Source of the DNA: Candidatus Poribacteria bacterium
Lineage (GTDB): Bacteria; Poribacteria; WGA-4E; B28-G17
Assembly (NCBI GenBank): GCA_021162805.1
Contig: JAGGXZ010000222.1
Coordinates: 1-43,327 of the forward strand
Direction: 5' to 3'
Length of the DNA stretch: 43,327 nt
Shown: one piece after another, positions 34,629-43,327 of the stretch
Layout of the letters: each line of letters begins with the position of its first letter
Numbering within the stretch: position 1 is the stretch's first letter
Notes under the pieces: model-generated
Databases searched by the model: none
The model's input: the letters and a program-made list of their open reading frames with translations, nothing else
Told to the model about the DNA's origin: nothing
Translations under genes and position numbers: made by a program

Positions 34629-37600
34629 CGCTCTATCAGATCGGCGCGGCGTTCGCCGAGATAAACGAGCCGGATCGCGCCCTCCGGACCTTCTGGAAGG
34701 TGGTCGAGATGCCCAAGCCCGCCGCTACCGTTCAAAAGCGTAAGACGACAGGGAGCCTTCCTTCCTACGGCACCTTGGTCCCCGCCGGCGTCAATCGGTT
34801 CCTGCTGCCACAGAGGTTGACAAATCAGATAGGGAGACGATATGGAACCGCGGGACGGCCCTGGACGCCGAGCAATTTCGAGGAGGCACAGGCGGGAGCG
34901 CTGGCACGGATCGTCATGATATCCGCCATGGAGGGTAAACTGAACGATCTGATCACACAGCTCGAAACTAAGGCGAGGGAGAACCCGAATGACCTGAAGG
35001 TTCTTGAGAGGCTCGTTCAGATCTACATGCTCACCGAGGAGAACGATAAAGCCCTGAAGGCCGTCAAGCGCATGGCCTCCCTTTCGCCCGACGATCCGAC
35101 GTATCAATACCTGGTGTTCACACTCTCGCTGCGAAGATCCGATGAGGAATCGGCTGAAAAGGCGCTGAAGAAGCTGAAAGAGATCGACCCACAGACATGG
35201 CTCTCCTGTCTCGCCACCTACACATCTCACCTCGAAAGGCGGGGGATGCCGGAGAAGGCTCAGAAGATGCTCCCCGATATCGAATCCATAGAGATAAAAA
35301 GCCCGCAGTCGGGTTTGACGCTCGTCATATCGCTCGCCCGGGCGGGTAAACCTGATCTTGCCAGGAGGATATTCGATGGTATCTCCGTCTCGGACGTCCG
35401 TGCGATGGCCGGCTCCCTGAAGACCGCTCCCATTCCGACGATTTACATCGACGCATGCCAAAACCTCATCACCGCCTATCTGCGCGAGGGGAGGATGAAG
35501 GAGGCCGTCGATTTCCTCTGGGAAACCCTTGAGCGGACGAAACCGGAGATATCGACGGGCCGATATTTGACCCCTCTCTCTTACGCCCCGATCTCATACT
35601 CCGGCTATACCCCCGTCAACACCGCTTTCCCCTCCTCGAACCTCTACTACGACGATAACCGGATGAGGCTTTTGAAGGAGATCTTCATACGGCTTTGGAT
35701 CAGGAATCAGCTTGAGCCGCTATATGCGAAGTTCCAGGCCGAGTTCGATGGGGCGGAGGGCAGGGATCGGATATTTCCCGGACTGGCCCTGAGCTACTTC
35801 TACTGGTGGGAGGGGAAGCGCGAGAAGGCCCAGGAGATACTCGCACAAATTCAAAGGGAGAATCCGGATGATCTCACCCTTAAGCTCAACGCCGCCTTCG
35901 TCTCCATCAATACGGGCAAACACAGGGAGGCGATAGACCTGCTGAGTCAAATCGCCGATGAGGATCCCAGGCATCGCGGCCGATACTACGATCTTATCCT
36001 CCAGTTGGCCACCTATATGGGCGATACGGTCAAGATTCGGGAGGTTCTATCGAAGCTGCTCAGCTCCTTCGCCACCGAGCGCGAGCTTTATCAGTATTCG
36101 CGGAAGCTCCAACAGGGAGGCTTGACTCAGTACGCCATAGCGGCCGCTAAAAAAGCGATGAAGCTGGCGATGTGGAAGGGCGATCCGAACTTCATGATGG
36201 AGCTGAGCCGACATCTGGAAGATCTGGGAAGGGGCCAGGATGCCGCCATCCTGGCCGAGCGGGCGGTACGGCTTATGAACTGGAGCGGATATGGTCGGAT
36301 GATGAGCGGCTATTATTACGGGCAGGCGCTGAACCTGATCCGCGGCAGCAGAGCCTCCAAGGAGAGGGAGGCACGACTGATCGAGATCGCCGGGAAAAAC
36401 CCCGATTCCTTCCGTGCGCAGCTCGATCTAGCCACCTATTATGAGAGCATCAAGCAGTTCGACAAGGCGTCCCTATATTTCAAAAGGGCGCTCGAGTTGC
36501 GTCCGAAGGATATCAGCACGCGCATGCGATACGCACAGATGCTGGGGCAGGCCGGCAAGCTCGCTGAAGCGGTCGAACAGTACACGATCCTACTCAGAGA
36601 ACGTCCGAACATCCTCGGCTATAACTACTGGGAGGTTACGAACCTTTTCTTCCAGGCGGGTAAGGTGGATGAGCTCGTCTCGCTGACGAAGGATATGATG
36701 AGACCCACCGTCGGGACGAACTTCAGCTTATCCTTCGCCTATTCGGTAGCAGACCGATGTCTGCAGAACAACAGGCCGAGAGAGGCCGTGGAGATATATG
36801 AGAGAGTGTTGGAGATAAACCCAAATGACTCCTATGCATGCCGCCAGCTCGCAACCGCTTACGCCTCGGCAGGGGAGCGGGAGAGAGCGATTCAGTTCAT
36901 CAGGGAGAAGCTGGAATCGGATGACCCGATGATCGCTCAGGACACATACTTAAGATCCCATTTGGCGATGAAGTTGATAGAGCTGTATGAGAGATCAGGT
37001 GATATCGCCTCGTTGGCGGAGGAATATGAGGGCAAGCTGACCTCGAATCCCGACGACAGGTTCCTCAACTACGTCGTCGCCATGATAAAGATAAGAAGGG
37101 GGGATCTCGAGGGAGCCGATGCGCTCGTCGAAAAACTGATGGGCGGGACCGCCCCTCTCAGCTCCAATTGGCTACTCTCGCTGGCGGATGCCTATCGCAA
37201 GGTGGGCGATAGAAAGCGGGAGATCCGGCTGCTTGAGCGGGCAGCGGGAGGTGAACTTTACAGCTCGTATGAGCTCACCCGGATCTATGAGAGGCTCGGG
37301 ACGCTCTACGCTCAGTCGGGGGATAAGGAGAGGGCGAAGGGGATCTTCCGCAAGATGGCCGGCATCACGCTTATGAGAAACAACAACCCCTGGGATAAAC
37401 GGCGGCTGGCCGATCTATTCAGGCAGAACGAGATGTGGGAGGAGGCCAAGGCGATGTACATGGAGATAATGAACGATCCCTTAGCGTATCGGTTCTTCCG
37501 CGATGAGGCCCAGCGTCAACTGGTGGAGATCGAGAAACGCATATCAGGGGTGTCCGCGACGACACGGATCGAGAGGAAGACCTCACGGATGAGCGTGGGC

Positions 37601-40591
37601 GTCAAACGATCGCTGGCCCAGCAATACATGCAGCGGAACGAGCTCGACAAGGCGAGGAAATTGCTGCTGCAGATCGTCAAAGAGGTGCCTGAGGATTACG
37701 AGTCGCAGAGGATGCTCGCCCAGATCTACTCCCGAGAGGGCGAGCACGAGAGAGCGATAGCCCTGTGGAAGACCCTGCTGAAGGTCGATCCCGAAAACAC
37801 GAGATACCAGGACGGCCTCATAGAGGCGTATCAGTCGGCGGGCAGGCTCGACGAGGCGCTCAAGCTCGCCCAGGGGTATCTCAAGAAAAACCCCGATAGC
37901 TTCAACTACGCCCGTCTGGGACGGATCTACACCTCCTGTGGCAGGGTCGACGATGCCATCGAGGCATATCGCAAATCCATCGAGCTCAACCCCGGCGATC
38001 AGCGCGTCCATCAGGAGCTCGCCCGACTTTACATGCGTAAAGGCGATCTTGAATCGGCCGAGCGATCCTTCAGGGAGGCGCTGAAATACACCGGACAGGA
38101 CTGGCAGCGACGGCAGATCCAGCGACAGATAATGGAGATATACCGGCGACAGGGGAAACTCGAGGAGATGTTCCAGAAGGCGGAACAGGAGGACAGGATG
38201 ACGTTCGACATGTGGCAGGAACGGGCGCGATACTACCTGAACCGGGGCGATCTGGAGAAGGCGGCTGCCTCTTACAGGAGGGCGATGGATATGGCGACGC
38301 AGAGCTGGGATCGGGAGAACGTCGCCAACGAGCTGATAGGGATCTACGCCCGCCAGGGAAAGGATGATGAGGCGATAGGGCTCTACGAACAGATCTTCCG
38401 CACCTCTTCAAGCGGAGGCATGTCGATCTCCACGAGCTCAACCGGTATCAAGGTTCAGATCGGCGGCGGCCGGGTCAGAGATACGCTCATAAACGCGTAT
38501 AAGGATCAGGGAAGGTTGGGGGACCTGCTAAAACGCTTCGAGAAGAAGCTCGAGGAGAATCCCAAAGATCCAGCCCTCCTCAGGATGGTGGCGGAGATCC
38601 ACAGGGTAAGGGGAGAACACGCCAAGGCCGCCGAGGCTTACTGGAGGATATACAAGCTCGGCTCAGCGGATGTGCTCGCCTTTTATCACGCGGCGGCGGA
38701 GTTCAACCGATGCGGGGAGAAGGAGAAGGCGCTGGAGATGGTGAAAAGCGGCGAAGCCGCCCTCTCCACCAGCAATTGGAGAGGGGATTTCTATTTCCTC
38801 GCAGCGCTCGGAACCATCTGCCTCGAGGGCGAGCTGTATGACGCCGCCATCAAGCTGTTCGAGGACGCCCTCTCTCAAAGCGGTTTCTACCATTGGGGGA
38901 GCGAACGGGTGATGGTATACCGCGGGCTTGCTCGGAGCTACCTCGGAGCTAAAAGGTATGAGGACGCTATACGAACCTATCAGCAGGTGGCGAACGTGGC
39001 ACAGAGCGAAAGCGATCGCCGGGAGGCCGAACAGGCGATAAGAAAGATCTACAAGGAGAGCGGGATGTACGACAAGCTGATAGCCAAACGACAGCAGGCC
39101 GTTAAGGACAACCCCGATGATCCCGACGCATATTACGCCCTGGGACAGGTCTATGAGTGGAATGAGATGTACGATGAGGCGATAAGTGCCTATAAGCGCG
39201 CCGATGAGCTCAGCCCGGATAACAAGATCATCCTGGAATCGCTGGCAAGGATGTATCTAGCCAGAGGCGGGGACGAGGACTTACGGGAGGCGAAGGGTAT
39301 TTACAGGCGCCTTATTCGCCTGACGGACACGGCGGGTGAGAGGATCCAGAAGCGAAACGTCCTGATCGATCTCTACAAGCGATCCGGCGAGATAGATGCC
39401 GCCATATCCGAACTGCGAAACACCATCACCTCCTCATCGAACCGATCCGAGAAAAACGCCGCATTGACGGGGCTCTGGGATCTCTATGTCGAGGCCAAGC
39501 GGGAGAAGGAGGGGATCGCCGCTCTGAAGGAGCTTGAGCCGCAGATGAAGGGGAACTCCACGTTCTACGAGCTGCTGGGGGATGCCTACAGGGAGATCGG
39601 AGATCAGGAGAGTGCGAACGCCGCCTACGCCAGGTGGATCGAGTTGAGGGAGGCTGAGGTCAATAAGAGCGGGAACGCCTGGAATTACGATTACCTCGCC
39701 CGGCAGATCCTCGACAAGGGGGTTATGCCCCGAAAGGCGCTGGAGCTGGCCAAACGGGCCTATAACCTCAATCTGAACTATTACTACTCGCCCCTCACCC
39801 TGGCGCGCGCCTATCTTGCGAACGGGGATTACGAAAAGGCAGTTGAGAAGCTAAAGGAGGGGCTCGACCGACCGGGGGGTATCGTCGAGGATTACGTCCG
39901 ACAGACGTGGACGGAGGTGATCAAGGCCGGTAGGACCCTTAAGGACGATCAGCGGTTCGCCCAGTTGGTGATGGATCTGGCGAAGCTCGTCCCGGAGGAG
40001 GGCAAATCAAGGCTGTACACCGACATCGCCCTGGCGAGCTTCCATCGGGAGAGGGGAGATGAGGAGAAGGCCAAGGCTTATATGAACAGGACGGGATTCA
40101 TCATGGAGGACGCCTGGTGGATCATCGGCCCGTTCGATAACACGGGCGGTATAGGCTACGAACGAGAGTTCATCCCCGAGGAGGCAACTCAGATCGATCT
40201 GAAGGCCGAATATCCCGGTCTGGACGGTACGGTCAAATGGCGGAAATTACAGGATAAGGTGTTCGACGGGTTCGTGGATCTGAACGAGATCTTCGGCGGG
40301 AAGCTGGATTGGGTCACAGCCTATGCCTTCACGACGGTCACATCTCCGGAGGAGAGGAACGCGCAGATGCGGATCGGCAGCGACGATCAAATCAAGGTCT
40401 GGCTTAACGGCAAGCTGGTCTTCACATATGATCAGGCTCGCCCGGCGTCCATCGACCAGGACACCGTTACGGTAACGCTCAAGCAGGGGGAGAATTCAAT
40501 CCTGGTCAAAGTCTGCGATGAAGCCGGGTATTGGGGTTTCTACCTGCGATTCACGGATGTGGACGGCAATCCTCTGTCGATCAACCGTTGA
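34610..40591 (+). CDS. Very long TPR protein with C-terminal jelly-roll-like domain (main part of the broken gene)
   Basis: A 1993-residue open frame is filled almost end to end with tetratricopeptide repeats, for example DKASLYFKRALELRPKDISTRMRYAQML and DDAIEAYRKSIELNPGDQRVHQELARLYMRKGDLESAERSF. From about residue 1833 a beta-rich module begins (AWWIIGPFDNTGGIG... MRIGSDDQIKVWLNGKLVF... LKQGENSILVKVCDEAG), like PA14/carbohydrate-binding jelly rolls in large secreted proteins of planctomycete-type bacteria. The nominal start is TTG at 34610, but the frame is really the continuation of the disrupted LamG-TPR gene upstream. Without that part it has no signal peptide. The frame itself is intact over 6 kb, so either the damage is recent or the 5' lesions are sequence errors. 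Confidence 0.85.
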   Translation: MALDAVTLYQIGAAFAEINEPDRALRTFWKVVEMPKPAATVQKRKTTGSLPSYGTLVPAGVNRFLLPQRLTNQIGRRYGTAGRPWTPSNFEEAQAGALARIVMISAMEGKLNDLITQLETKARENPNDLKVLERLVQIYMLTEENDKALKAVKRMASLSPDDPTYQYLVFTLSLRRSDEESAEKALKKLKEIDPQTWLSCLATYTSHLERRGMPEKAQKMLPDIESIEIKSPQSGLTLVISLARAGKPDLARRIFDGISVSDVRAMAGSLKTAPIPTIYIDACQNLITAYLREGRMKEAVDFLWETLERTKPEISTGRYLTPLSYAPISYSGYTPVNTAFPSSNLYYDDNRMRLLKEIFIRLWIRNQLEPLYAKFQAEFDGAEGRDRIFPGLALSYFYWWEGKREKAQEILAQIQRENPDDLTLKLNAAFVSINTGKHREAIDLLSQIADEDPRHRGRYYDLILQLATYMGDTVKIREVLSKLLSSFATERELYQYSRKLQQGGLTQYAIAAAKKAMKLAMWKGDPNFMMELSRHLEDLGRGQDAAILAERAVRLMNWSGYGRMMSGYYYGQALNLIRGSRASKEREARLIEIAGKNPDSFRAQLDLATYYESIKQFDKASLYFKRALELRPKDISTRMRYAQMLGQAGKLAEAVEQYTILLRERPNILGYNYWEVTNLFFQAGKVDELVSLTKDMMRPTVGTNFSLSFAYSVADRCLQNNRPREAVEIYERVLEINPNDSYACRQLATAYASAGERERAIQFIREKLESDDPMIAQDTYLRSHLAMKLIELYERSGDIASLAEEYEGKLTSNPDDRFLNYVVAMIKIRRGDLEGADALVEKLMGGTAPLSSNWLLSLADAYRKVGDRKREIRLLERAAGGELYSSYELTRIYERLGTLYAQSGDKERAKGIFRKMAGITLMRNNNPWDKRRLADLFRQNEMWEEAKAMYMEIMNDPLAYRFFRDEAQRQLVEIEKRISGVSATTRIERKTSRMSVGVKRSLAQQYMQRNELDKARKLLLQIVKEVPEDYESQRMLAQIYSREGEHERAIALWKTLLKVDPENTRYQDGLIEAYQSAGRLDEALKLAQGYLKKNPDSFNYARLGRIYTSCGRVDDAIEAYRKSIELNPGDQRVHQELARLYMRKGDLESAERSFREALKYTGQDWQRRQIQRQIMEIYRRQGKLEEMFQKAEQEDRMTFDMWQERARYYLNRGDLEKAAASYRRAMDMATQSWDRENVANELIGIYARQGKDDEAIGLYEQIFRTSSSGGMSISTSSTGIKVQIGGGRVRDTLINAYKDQGRLGDLLKRFEKKLEENPKDPALLRMVAEIHRVRGEHAKAAEAYWRIYKLGSADVLAFYHAAAEFNRCGEKEKALEMVKSGEAALSTSNWRGDFYFLAALGTICLEGELYDAAIKLFEDALSQSGFYHWGSERVMVYRGLARSYLGAKRYEDAIRTYQQVANVAQSESDRREAEQAIRKIYKESGMYDKLIAKRQQAVKDNPDDPDAYYALGQVYEWNEMYDEAISAYKRADELSPDNKIILESLARMYLARGGDEDLREAKGIYRRLIRLTDTAGERIQKRNVLIDLYKRSGEIDAAISELRNTITSSSNRSEKNAALTGLWDLYVEAKREKEGIAALKELEPQMKGNSTFYELLGDAYREIGDQESANAAYARWIELREAEVNKSGNAWNYDYLARQILDKGVMPRKALELAKRAYNLNLNYYYSPLTLARAYLANGDYEKAVEKLKEGLDRPGGIVEDYVRQTWTEVIKAGRTLKDDQRFAQLVMDLAKLVPEEGKSRLYTDIALASFHRERGDEEKAKAYMNRTGFIMEDAWWIIGPFDNTGGIGYEREFIPEEATQIDLKAEYPGLDGTVKWRKLQDKVFDGFVDLNEIFGGKLDWVTAYAFTTVTSPEERNAQMRIGSDDQIKVWLNGKLVFTYDQARPASIDQDTVTVTLKQGENSILVKVCDEAGYWGFYLRFTDVDGNPLSINR

Positions 40592-40645
40592 GGGGTGAGG
40601 GTGTCTCCCGGAAGCTCAGCGTTCCAAATCCGAAAGGTGAGCTCC

Positions 40646-41578
40646 ATGGGGTTCGGCGGTAGCTTGGTATGGACGATCGTTGTCGTTATAGGCTGCGCCA
40701 TTCCTTTCACAGGCGCTCAGGAGCCGGAGCTATCACCTGCTGGGGGAAACTATCTGGATCTGTCGGAGGGATATTACCTGGCAGAGGATAACCCCTCTTT
40801 AGATGCCCTTTTGGGGAACGAGTGGACGATAGAGTTCTGGATTTATCCGAAGAGAATTCCACCTCCACCGCCTGATTCTGAGCTACGCGGTTCACCTATG
40901 AGGGCAGCGGTATCAGTTATCATCGAGAAAGCGGGAAGCTATGTCGTATATCTGGCGAGCTATTATGCCGTGTGGGGGAAAGGAAAAGACTGGCTTGTGG
41001 ACTGGGCATTCACGAAATATGTTGAGGAGGAGAACATACCTATCCTCCAAATCCAGGTGACTTCTCTTCCAGAGGTAGGTCAGAGGAAGGTAATCAATAT
41101 GCCCGTTATAGAACCCGGTAAATGGCACTATATGGTCTTTCAACAGGAAGGAAGGAAAACCTTGATAAGTATAGATGGGAAATGGTGCTATGAAGGCGAG
41201 CTGAAAGGATGGGAGAAGGTGGATACCTTGGACAGCGATAGGCCCTTTTACTTGGGAGGGAGAGCACTTGACGAGCCCTTCGTTGAGCCCGTGTGGATCA
41301 GGGTCGCTCTGCCGAGAATCGTGCCGACCGAGGCGATGATAGACGAGCTTCGGATCTCAGATATCGCTCGATATCACGATATGCCGCCGATACCGAAGGG
41401 CGGTTTCGCGAGTGACCTTCACACTCTGGCATTGTGGCATTTCGATGAGCCTCCAAGAAGCCTTAGATATGAGGATTCATCGGGAAACGGCAACATTTTG
41501 ATATCAGGCAGGGCTTTCGATGTCATCCCCGGTGATAAGCTGATAACCACCTGGGGGAGGATAAGGGGAGAACCGTGA
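40646..41578 (+). CDS. Exported LamG-domain protein
   Basis: The product has 310 residues from the ATG at 40646, with AAGGTGA (40634-40640) five bases upstream. An earlier GTG at 40595 lacks this support. The N-terminus (SLVWTIVVVIGCAIPFTGA) is a good signal peptide. The remainder is one LamG/concanavalin-like jelly roll: EWTIEFWIYPKR, PGKWHYMVFQQEGRKTLISIDGKWCYEG, FYLGG, MIDELRISDIARY and the closing LALWHFDE. This is the usual order of LamG-3 domains that bind glycans or proteins. It is paralogous to the LamG part of the broken gene at 33592 and starts 54 bases after the TPR stop, so it may be co-transcribed with it. Confidence 0.87.
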   Translation: MGFGGSLVWTIVVVIGCAIPFTGAQEPELSPAGGNYLDLSEGYYLAEDNPSLDALLGNEWTIEFWIYPKRIPPPPPDSELRGSPMRAAVSVIIEKAGSYVVYLASYYAVWGKGKDWLVDWAFTKYVEEENIPILQIQVTSLPEVGQRKVINMPVIEPGKWHYMVFQQEGRKTLISIDGKWCYEGELKGWEKVDTLDSDRPFYLGGRALDEPFVEPVWIRVALPRIVPTEAMIDELRISDIARYHDMPPIPKGGFASDLHTLALWHFDEPPRSLRYEDSSGNGNILISGRAFDVIPGDKLITTWGRIRGEP

Positions 41579-41696
41579 GCTTTATATCACCATGGATAAG
41601 GCTGTCAGATGAGATGGGGGAAACATGAGGGGTGAAAAGGCTACCTCAGGGATCTACTTTAATACCGGATGGGGATTAACGGAAAACCTTGGGATG

Positions 41697-41726
41697 TTGA
41701 CATCATCTCCTACAGGTTGATAAAAT
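41697..41726 (+). promoter_or_regulatory. sigma70 promoter of coiled-coil paralogue 2
   Basis: TTGACA (41697-41702, perfect), 18 nt and TAAAAT (41721-41726) predict a start near 41733. This rules against using the GTG at 41733 and supports the ATG at 41781. Confidence 0.7.
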
Positions 41727-41780
41727 ATAGCTGTGGACTTGAGAAAGCTAAAGGCTGTTAAGAGAGGTGGAAGAAGACGA

Positions 41781-42848
41781 ATGGCTTTTACCGTGGAAGA
41801 TTACCATGATTTGGTAAGGCTCCTTTGGGAACATCCGGAGTGGAGGGAAGAGCTACGACGCTTGCTCCTTACTTCAGAACTGCTTGCTCTGCCTGAGATG
41901 GTTAAGGATTTAACTAAAGCACAGCGGGAGACCGAGAGGAGGTTAAGCGCTCTTGCTGAAGAGGTAAGAGGGCTGGCCAAGCAAGTTAGCATATTAACTC
42001 AAGGGCAACAACGGCTGACGGAAGAACAGCAGCGCCTGACTGAGCAGGTCCGTGCGCTAACCGAAGGACAGCAACGGCTGACAGAACAGGTTCGCTTGCT
42101 AACCGAGGGACAGCAACAGCTGAGGGAGGAACAACAACGGCTGACTGAGCAGGTCCGTGCGCTAACTGAAGGGCAACAACGGCTGACAGAACAAGTCCGA
42201 TCGCTAACCGAAGGACAACGACGGCTGACAGAACAGGTTCGCTTGCTAACCGAGGGACAGCAACAGCTGAGGGAGGAGCAACAGCGGCTGACTGAGCAGG
42301 TCCGTGCGCTAACTGAAGGGCAACAACGGCTGACAGAACAAGTCCGATCGCTAACCGAAGGACAACAACGGCTGACTGAACGGGTGGATTTGTTGACCGA
42401 TACGGTTGGCAGGATGAAAGGCACTCTCCTAGAGATGAACTATCAAAGGAAAGCATCAGCATATTTCGGCCTTCTGCTGCGACGGGTGAAAGTCGTAGAC
42501 CTCTCCTCAATAGATGATGTTTTAACCTCCGCGCTCACCTCTGAAGAGCTTCGCGATATGCTTCAAATAGACCTCCTCGTGAGCGGAAGATTACGGCATC
42601 TTCCTGAATCGCCGGAGATTATGCTGGCGGTGGAGATCTCATCTGTAGTGGATAGGAATGATGTGCTTCGCGCTGTCCAACGTGCGAAATTACTGAGAAA
42701 GGCGGGTTATTCAGCAGTTCCTGTGGTCTGTGGGGAAGAGGTGACTAAGGGGGGAAGGGATTACGCTGAGAAACAAAGCGTTGTGCTTTTAAGAGACGGT
42801 GGGGTGGAATTCTGGGGCGAAGCCCTATCCTCCTGGGGTATCCCCTGA
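41781..42848 (+). CDS. Coiled-coil protein with PD-(D/E)XK-like C-terminus (paralogue 2)
   Basis: The product has 355 residues from the ATG at 41781, which matches the start of the paralogue at 22490 and lies downstream of the promoter. The N-terminal module (FTVEDYHDLVRLLWEHPEWREELRRLLL) is close to paralogue 1. A long coil (~70-205) is built from LTEGQQRLTEQVRA-type 14-residue units. The C-terminal module (~220-340) has IDLLVSG... followed by IMLAVEISSVVDRNDVLRAVQRAKLLRKAGYSAVPVVCGE, the same D...ExS arrangement. Unlike paralogue 1 it stands alone behind its own promoter. Function is unknown; a coil-mediated oligomer carrying a nuclease-like head is the structural reading. Confidence 0.75.
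   Translation: MAFTVEDYHDLVRLLWEHPEWREELRRLLLTSELLALPEMVKDLTKAQRETERRLSALAEEVRGLAKQVSILTQGQQRLTEEQQRLTEQVRALTEGQQRLTEQVRLLTEGQQQLREEQQRLTEQVRALTEGQQRLTEQVRSLTEGQRRLTEQVRLLTEGQQQLREEQQRLTEQVRALTEGQQRLTEQVRSLTEGQQRLTERVDLLTDTVGRMKGTLLEMNYQRKASAYFGLLLRRVKVVDLSSIDDVLTSALTSEELRDMLQIDLLVSGRLRHLPESPEIMLAVEISSVVDRNDVLRAVQRAKLLRKAGYSAVPVVCGEEVTKGGRDYAEKQSVVLLRDGGVEFWGEALSSWGIP
42093..42386 (+). repeat. 147-nt tandem duplication in the coiled coil
   Basis: Copies at 42093-42239 and 42240-42386 encode almost identical 49-residue segments starting RLLTEGQQQLREEQQ. Each is itself composed of 7- and 14-residue units. Forty-nine residues is exactly seven heptads. Confidence 0.9.
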
Positions 42849-42933
42849 CAATCGGCTTCGCTTATATTATCGTTAAGTGTAGCGGAGATCTGAGAGGTCA
42901 GAAGAGCTTATTTCTCAGAGTTGGAAGGAGACA

Positions 42934-42956
42934 GGAAACAGGAAGCAGGAGGCAGG
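42934..42956. repeat. Heptanucleotide repeat, GGARRCA type
   Basis: GGAAACA, GGAAGCA, GGAGGCA, GG. It is the exact reverse complement of bases 27637-27659 inside the giant Ig gene. Confidence 0.85.
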
Positions 42957-42990
42957 TTTTCCCACGCTTATGATCTTGCTCATGCCGGTC

Positions 42991-43011
42991 GCAATACGCC
43001 CTACGCAATAC
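42991..43011. repeat. Heptanucleotide repeat, GCNNTAC type
   Basis: GCAATAC, GCCCTAC, GCAATAC. Same family and orientation as the in-frame tract at 25070-25104. Confidence 0.8.
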
Positions 43012-43024
43012 GTCTCTTTCCTCT

Positions 43025-43056
43025 CCTTGTCCCCTTGTCTCCTTGTCACCCTGTCT
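43025..43056. repeat. Octanucleotide repeat, CCTTGTCN type
   Basis: CCTTGTCC, CCTTGTCT, CCTTGTCA, CCCTGTCT: four tandem 8-mers. Confidence 0.8.
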
Positions 43057-43058
43057 CC

Positions 43059-43079
43059 CCTGCTTCCTGCTTCCTGCCC
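43059..43079. repeat. Heptanucleotide repeat, CCTGCTT type
   Basis: CCTGCTT, CCTGCTT, CCTGCCC. Same family as 27628-27662, and inverted relative to 42934-42956 only 100 bp away. Confidence 0.8.
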
Positions 43080-43120
43080 CCTATCGGTGATACTGATGAA
43101 GGGGAGTCAGAGGCTCATGT

Positions 43121-43327
43121 ATGAAGATCATGAGAGATATATCCTCAACGCTCTTATTTACCGAGGATGTTGGTGGGATGAGAAGGTTCCTCAGAGAGTG
43201 TCACCTCCATTACATACCTGAAACCATCAAACAGATTCATACTCGCAACCCTGATGTGCAACTGATACAAACTCACATAAAGAGGGAGATTGTATTTTGC
43301 AACTCCCCTGTGGATACGAATGAAGGT
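43121..43327 (+). CDS. Possible 5' end of a gene running off the window
   Basis: From the ATG at 43121 a frame stays open for 69 codons to the window edge (MKIMRDISSTLLFTEDVGGM..., then RFLRECHLHYIPETIKQ). The ribosome-binding site is weak, and I do not recognise the family. A different frame overlaps it (42970-43221) but begins inside the repeats and is less credible. Confidence 0.3.
   Translation, partial: MKIMRDISSTLLFTEDVGGMRRFLRECHLHYIPETIKQIHTRNPDVQLIQTHIKREIVFCNSPVDTNEG

Larger units (their letters stand above)
42849..43120. other. Repeat-rich intergenic region
   Basis: This stretch is dominated by several families of 7-8 nt tandem repeats (42934-43079). Short frames across it translate to low-complexity sequence and lack ribosome-binding sites. 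I see no convincing gene, promoter or terminator. Confidence 0.6.

Noticed and set aside
42093-42386. Regular repeats that could be taken for a CRISPR array
   Set aside because: The units are contiguous, have no unique spacers and are in frame within a coiled-coil gene.
42921-43221. Two short overlapping ORFs at the right end
   Set aside because: They translate the heptamer/octamer repeats, have no ribosome-binding site and resemble no protein family.

Overview
The window is about 43 kb of gene-dense bacterial DNA of moderate-to-high G+C. I see no rRNA, tRNA or CRISPR array. No single gene fixes the taxonomy. Several traits together suggest an uncultured lineage of the Candidatus Poribacteria type: a bacterial microcompartment (BMC) locus, very large Ig-repeat and TPR proteins, LamG proteins, a CE15 esterase and scattered heptanucleotide repeats. 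This placement is inference only.

Region 1 (about 140-10019, + strand) looks like one operon behind a good sigma70-type promoter (TTGACT-17-TATACT at 140-168). It encodes a hexameric BMC shell protein, a PduL-type phosphotransacylase, a second BMC shell protein with a GNCPQ motif like the Fe-S shell protein GrpU, a PduS/RnfC-like flavo-Fe-S protein, a GAF-GGDEF diguanylate cyclase, and HdrC, HdrB and a giant HdrA-NfnB-HdrA fusion. The proposed logic is acyl-CoA to acyl-phosphate conversion inside a shell, with reducing equivalents passed through PduS-like and Fe-S shell components to a cytosolic heterodisulfide-reductase-like (possibly bifurcating) complex. The signature enzyme, aldehyde dehydrogenase and shell pentamer are not in the window.

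Region 2 (10020-19386) has a repeat-bearing intergenic stretch, a large exported glycosidase-like protein and a B12-binding radical SAM protein. Next is a minus-strand operon larA-minC-minD-minE (nickel-dependent racemase family plus division-site selection). It is transcribed from a clear promoter that diverges from the promoter of a CE15 glucuronoyl-esterase-like gene.

Region 3 (19473-31158, + strand) is a four-gene, overlapping and probably translationally coupled operon. It encodes a beta-CASP metallo-beta-lactamase RNase with a structured leader, RarA (AAA+), a coiled-coil protein with a PD-(D/E)XK-like C-terminus, and a 2616-residue exported Ig-repeat protein ending in ZU5-like and FlgD-like modules.

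Region 4 (31105-43327) holds a truncated glycosyltransferase remnant and a TolB-like beta-propeller protein. A LamG-TPR gene follows whose 5' part carries two frameshifts and one nonsense codon ahead of a 1993-residue intact TPR frame. After it come an intact LamG paralogue and a second coiled-coil/nuclease-like paralogue with a 147-nt duplication in its coil. The end is a repeat-rich intergenic region and a possible gene running off the window.

Two themes recur. Heptanucleotide tandem repeats (STRR-like) occur in intergenic DNA and twice inside the giant Ig-repeat gene. Coding minisatellites alter coiled-coil length.
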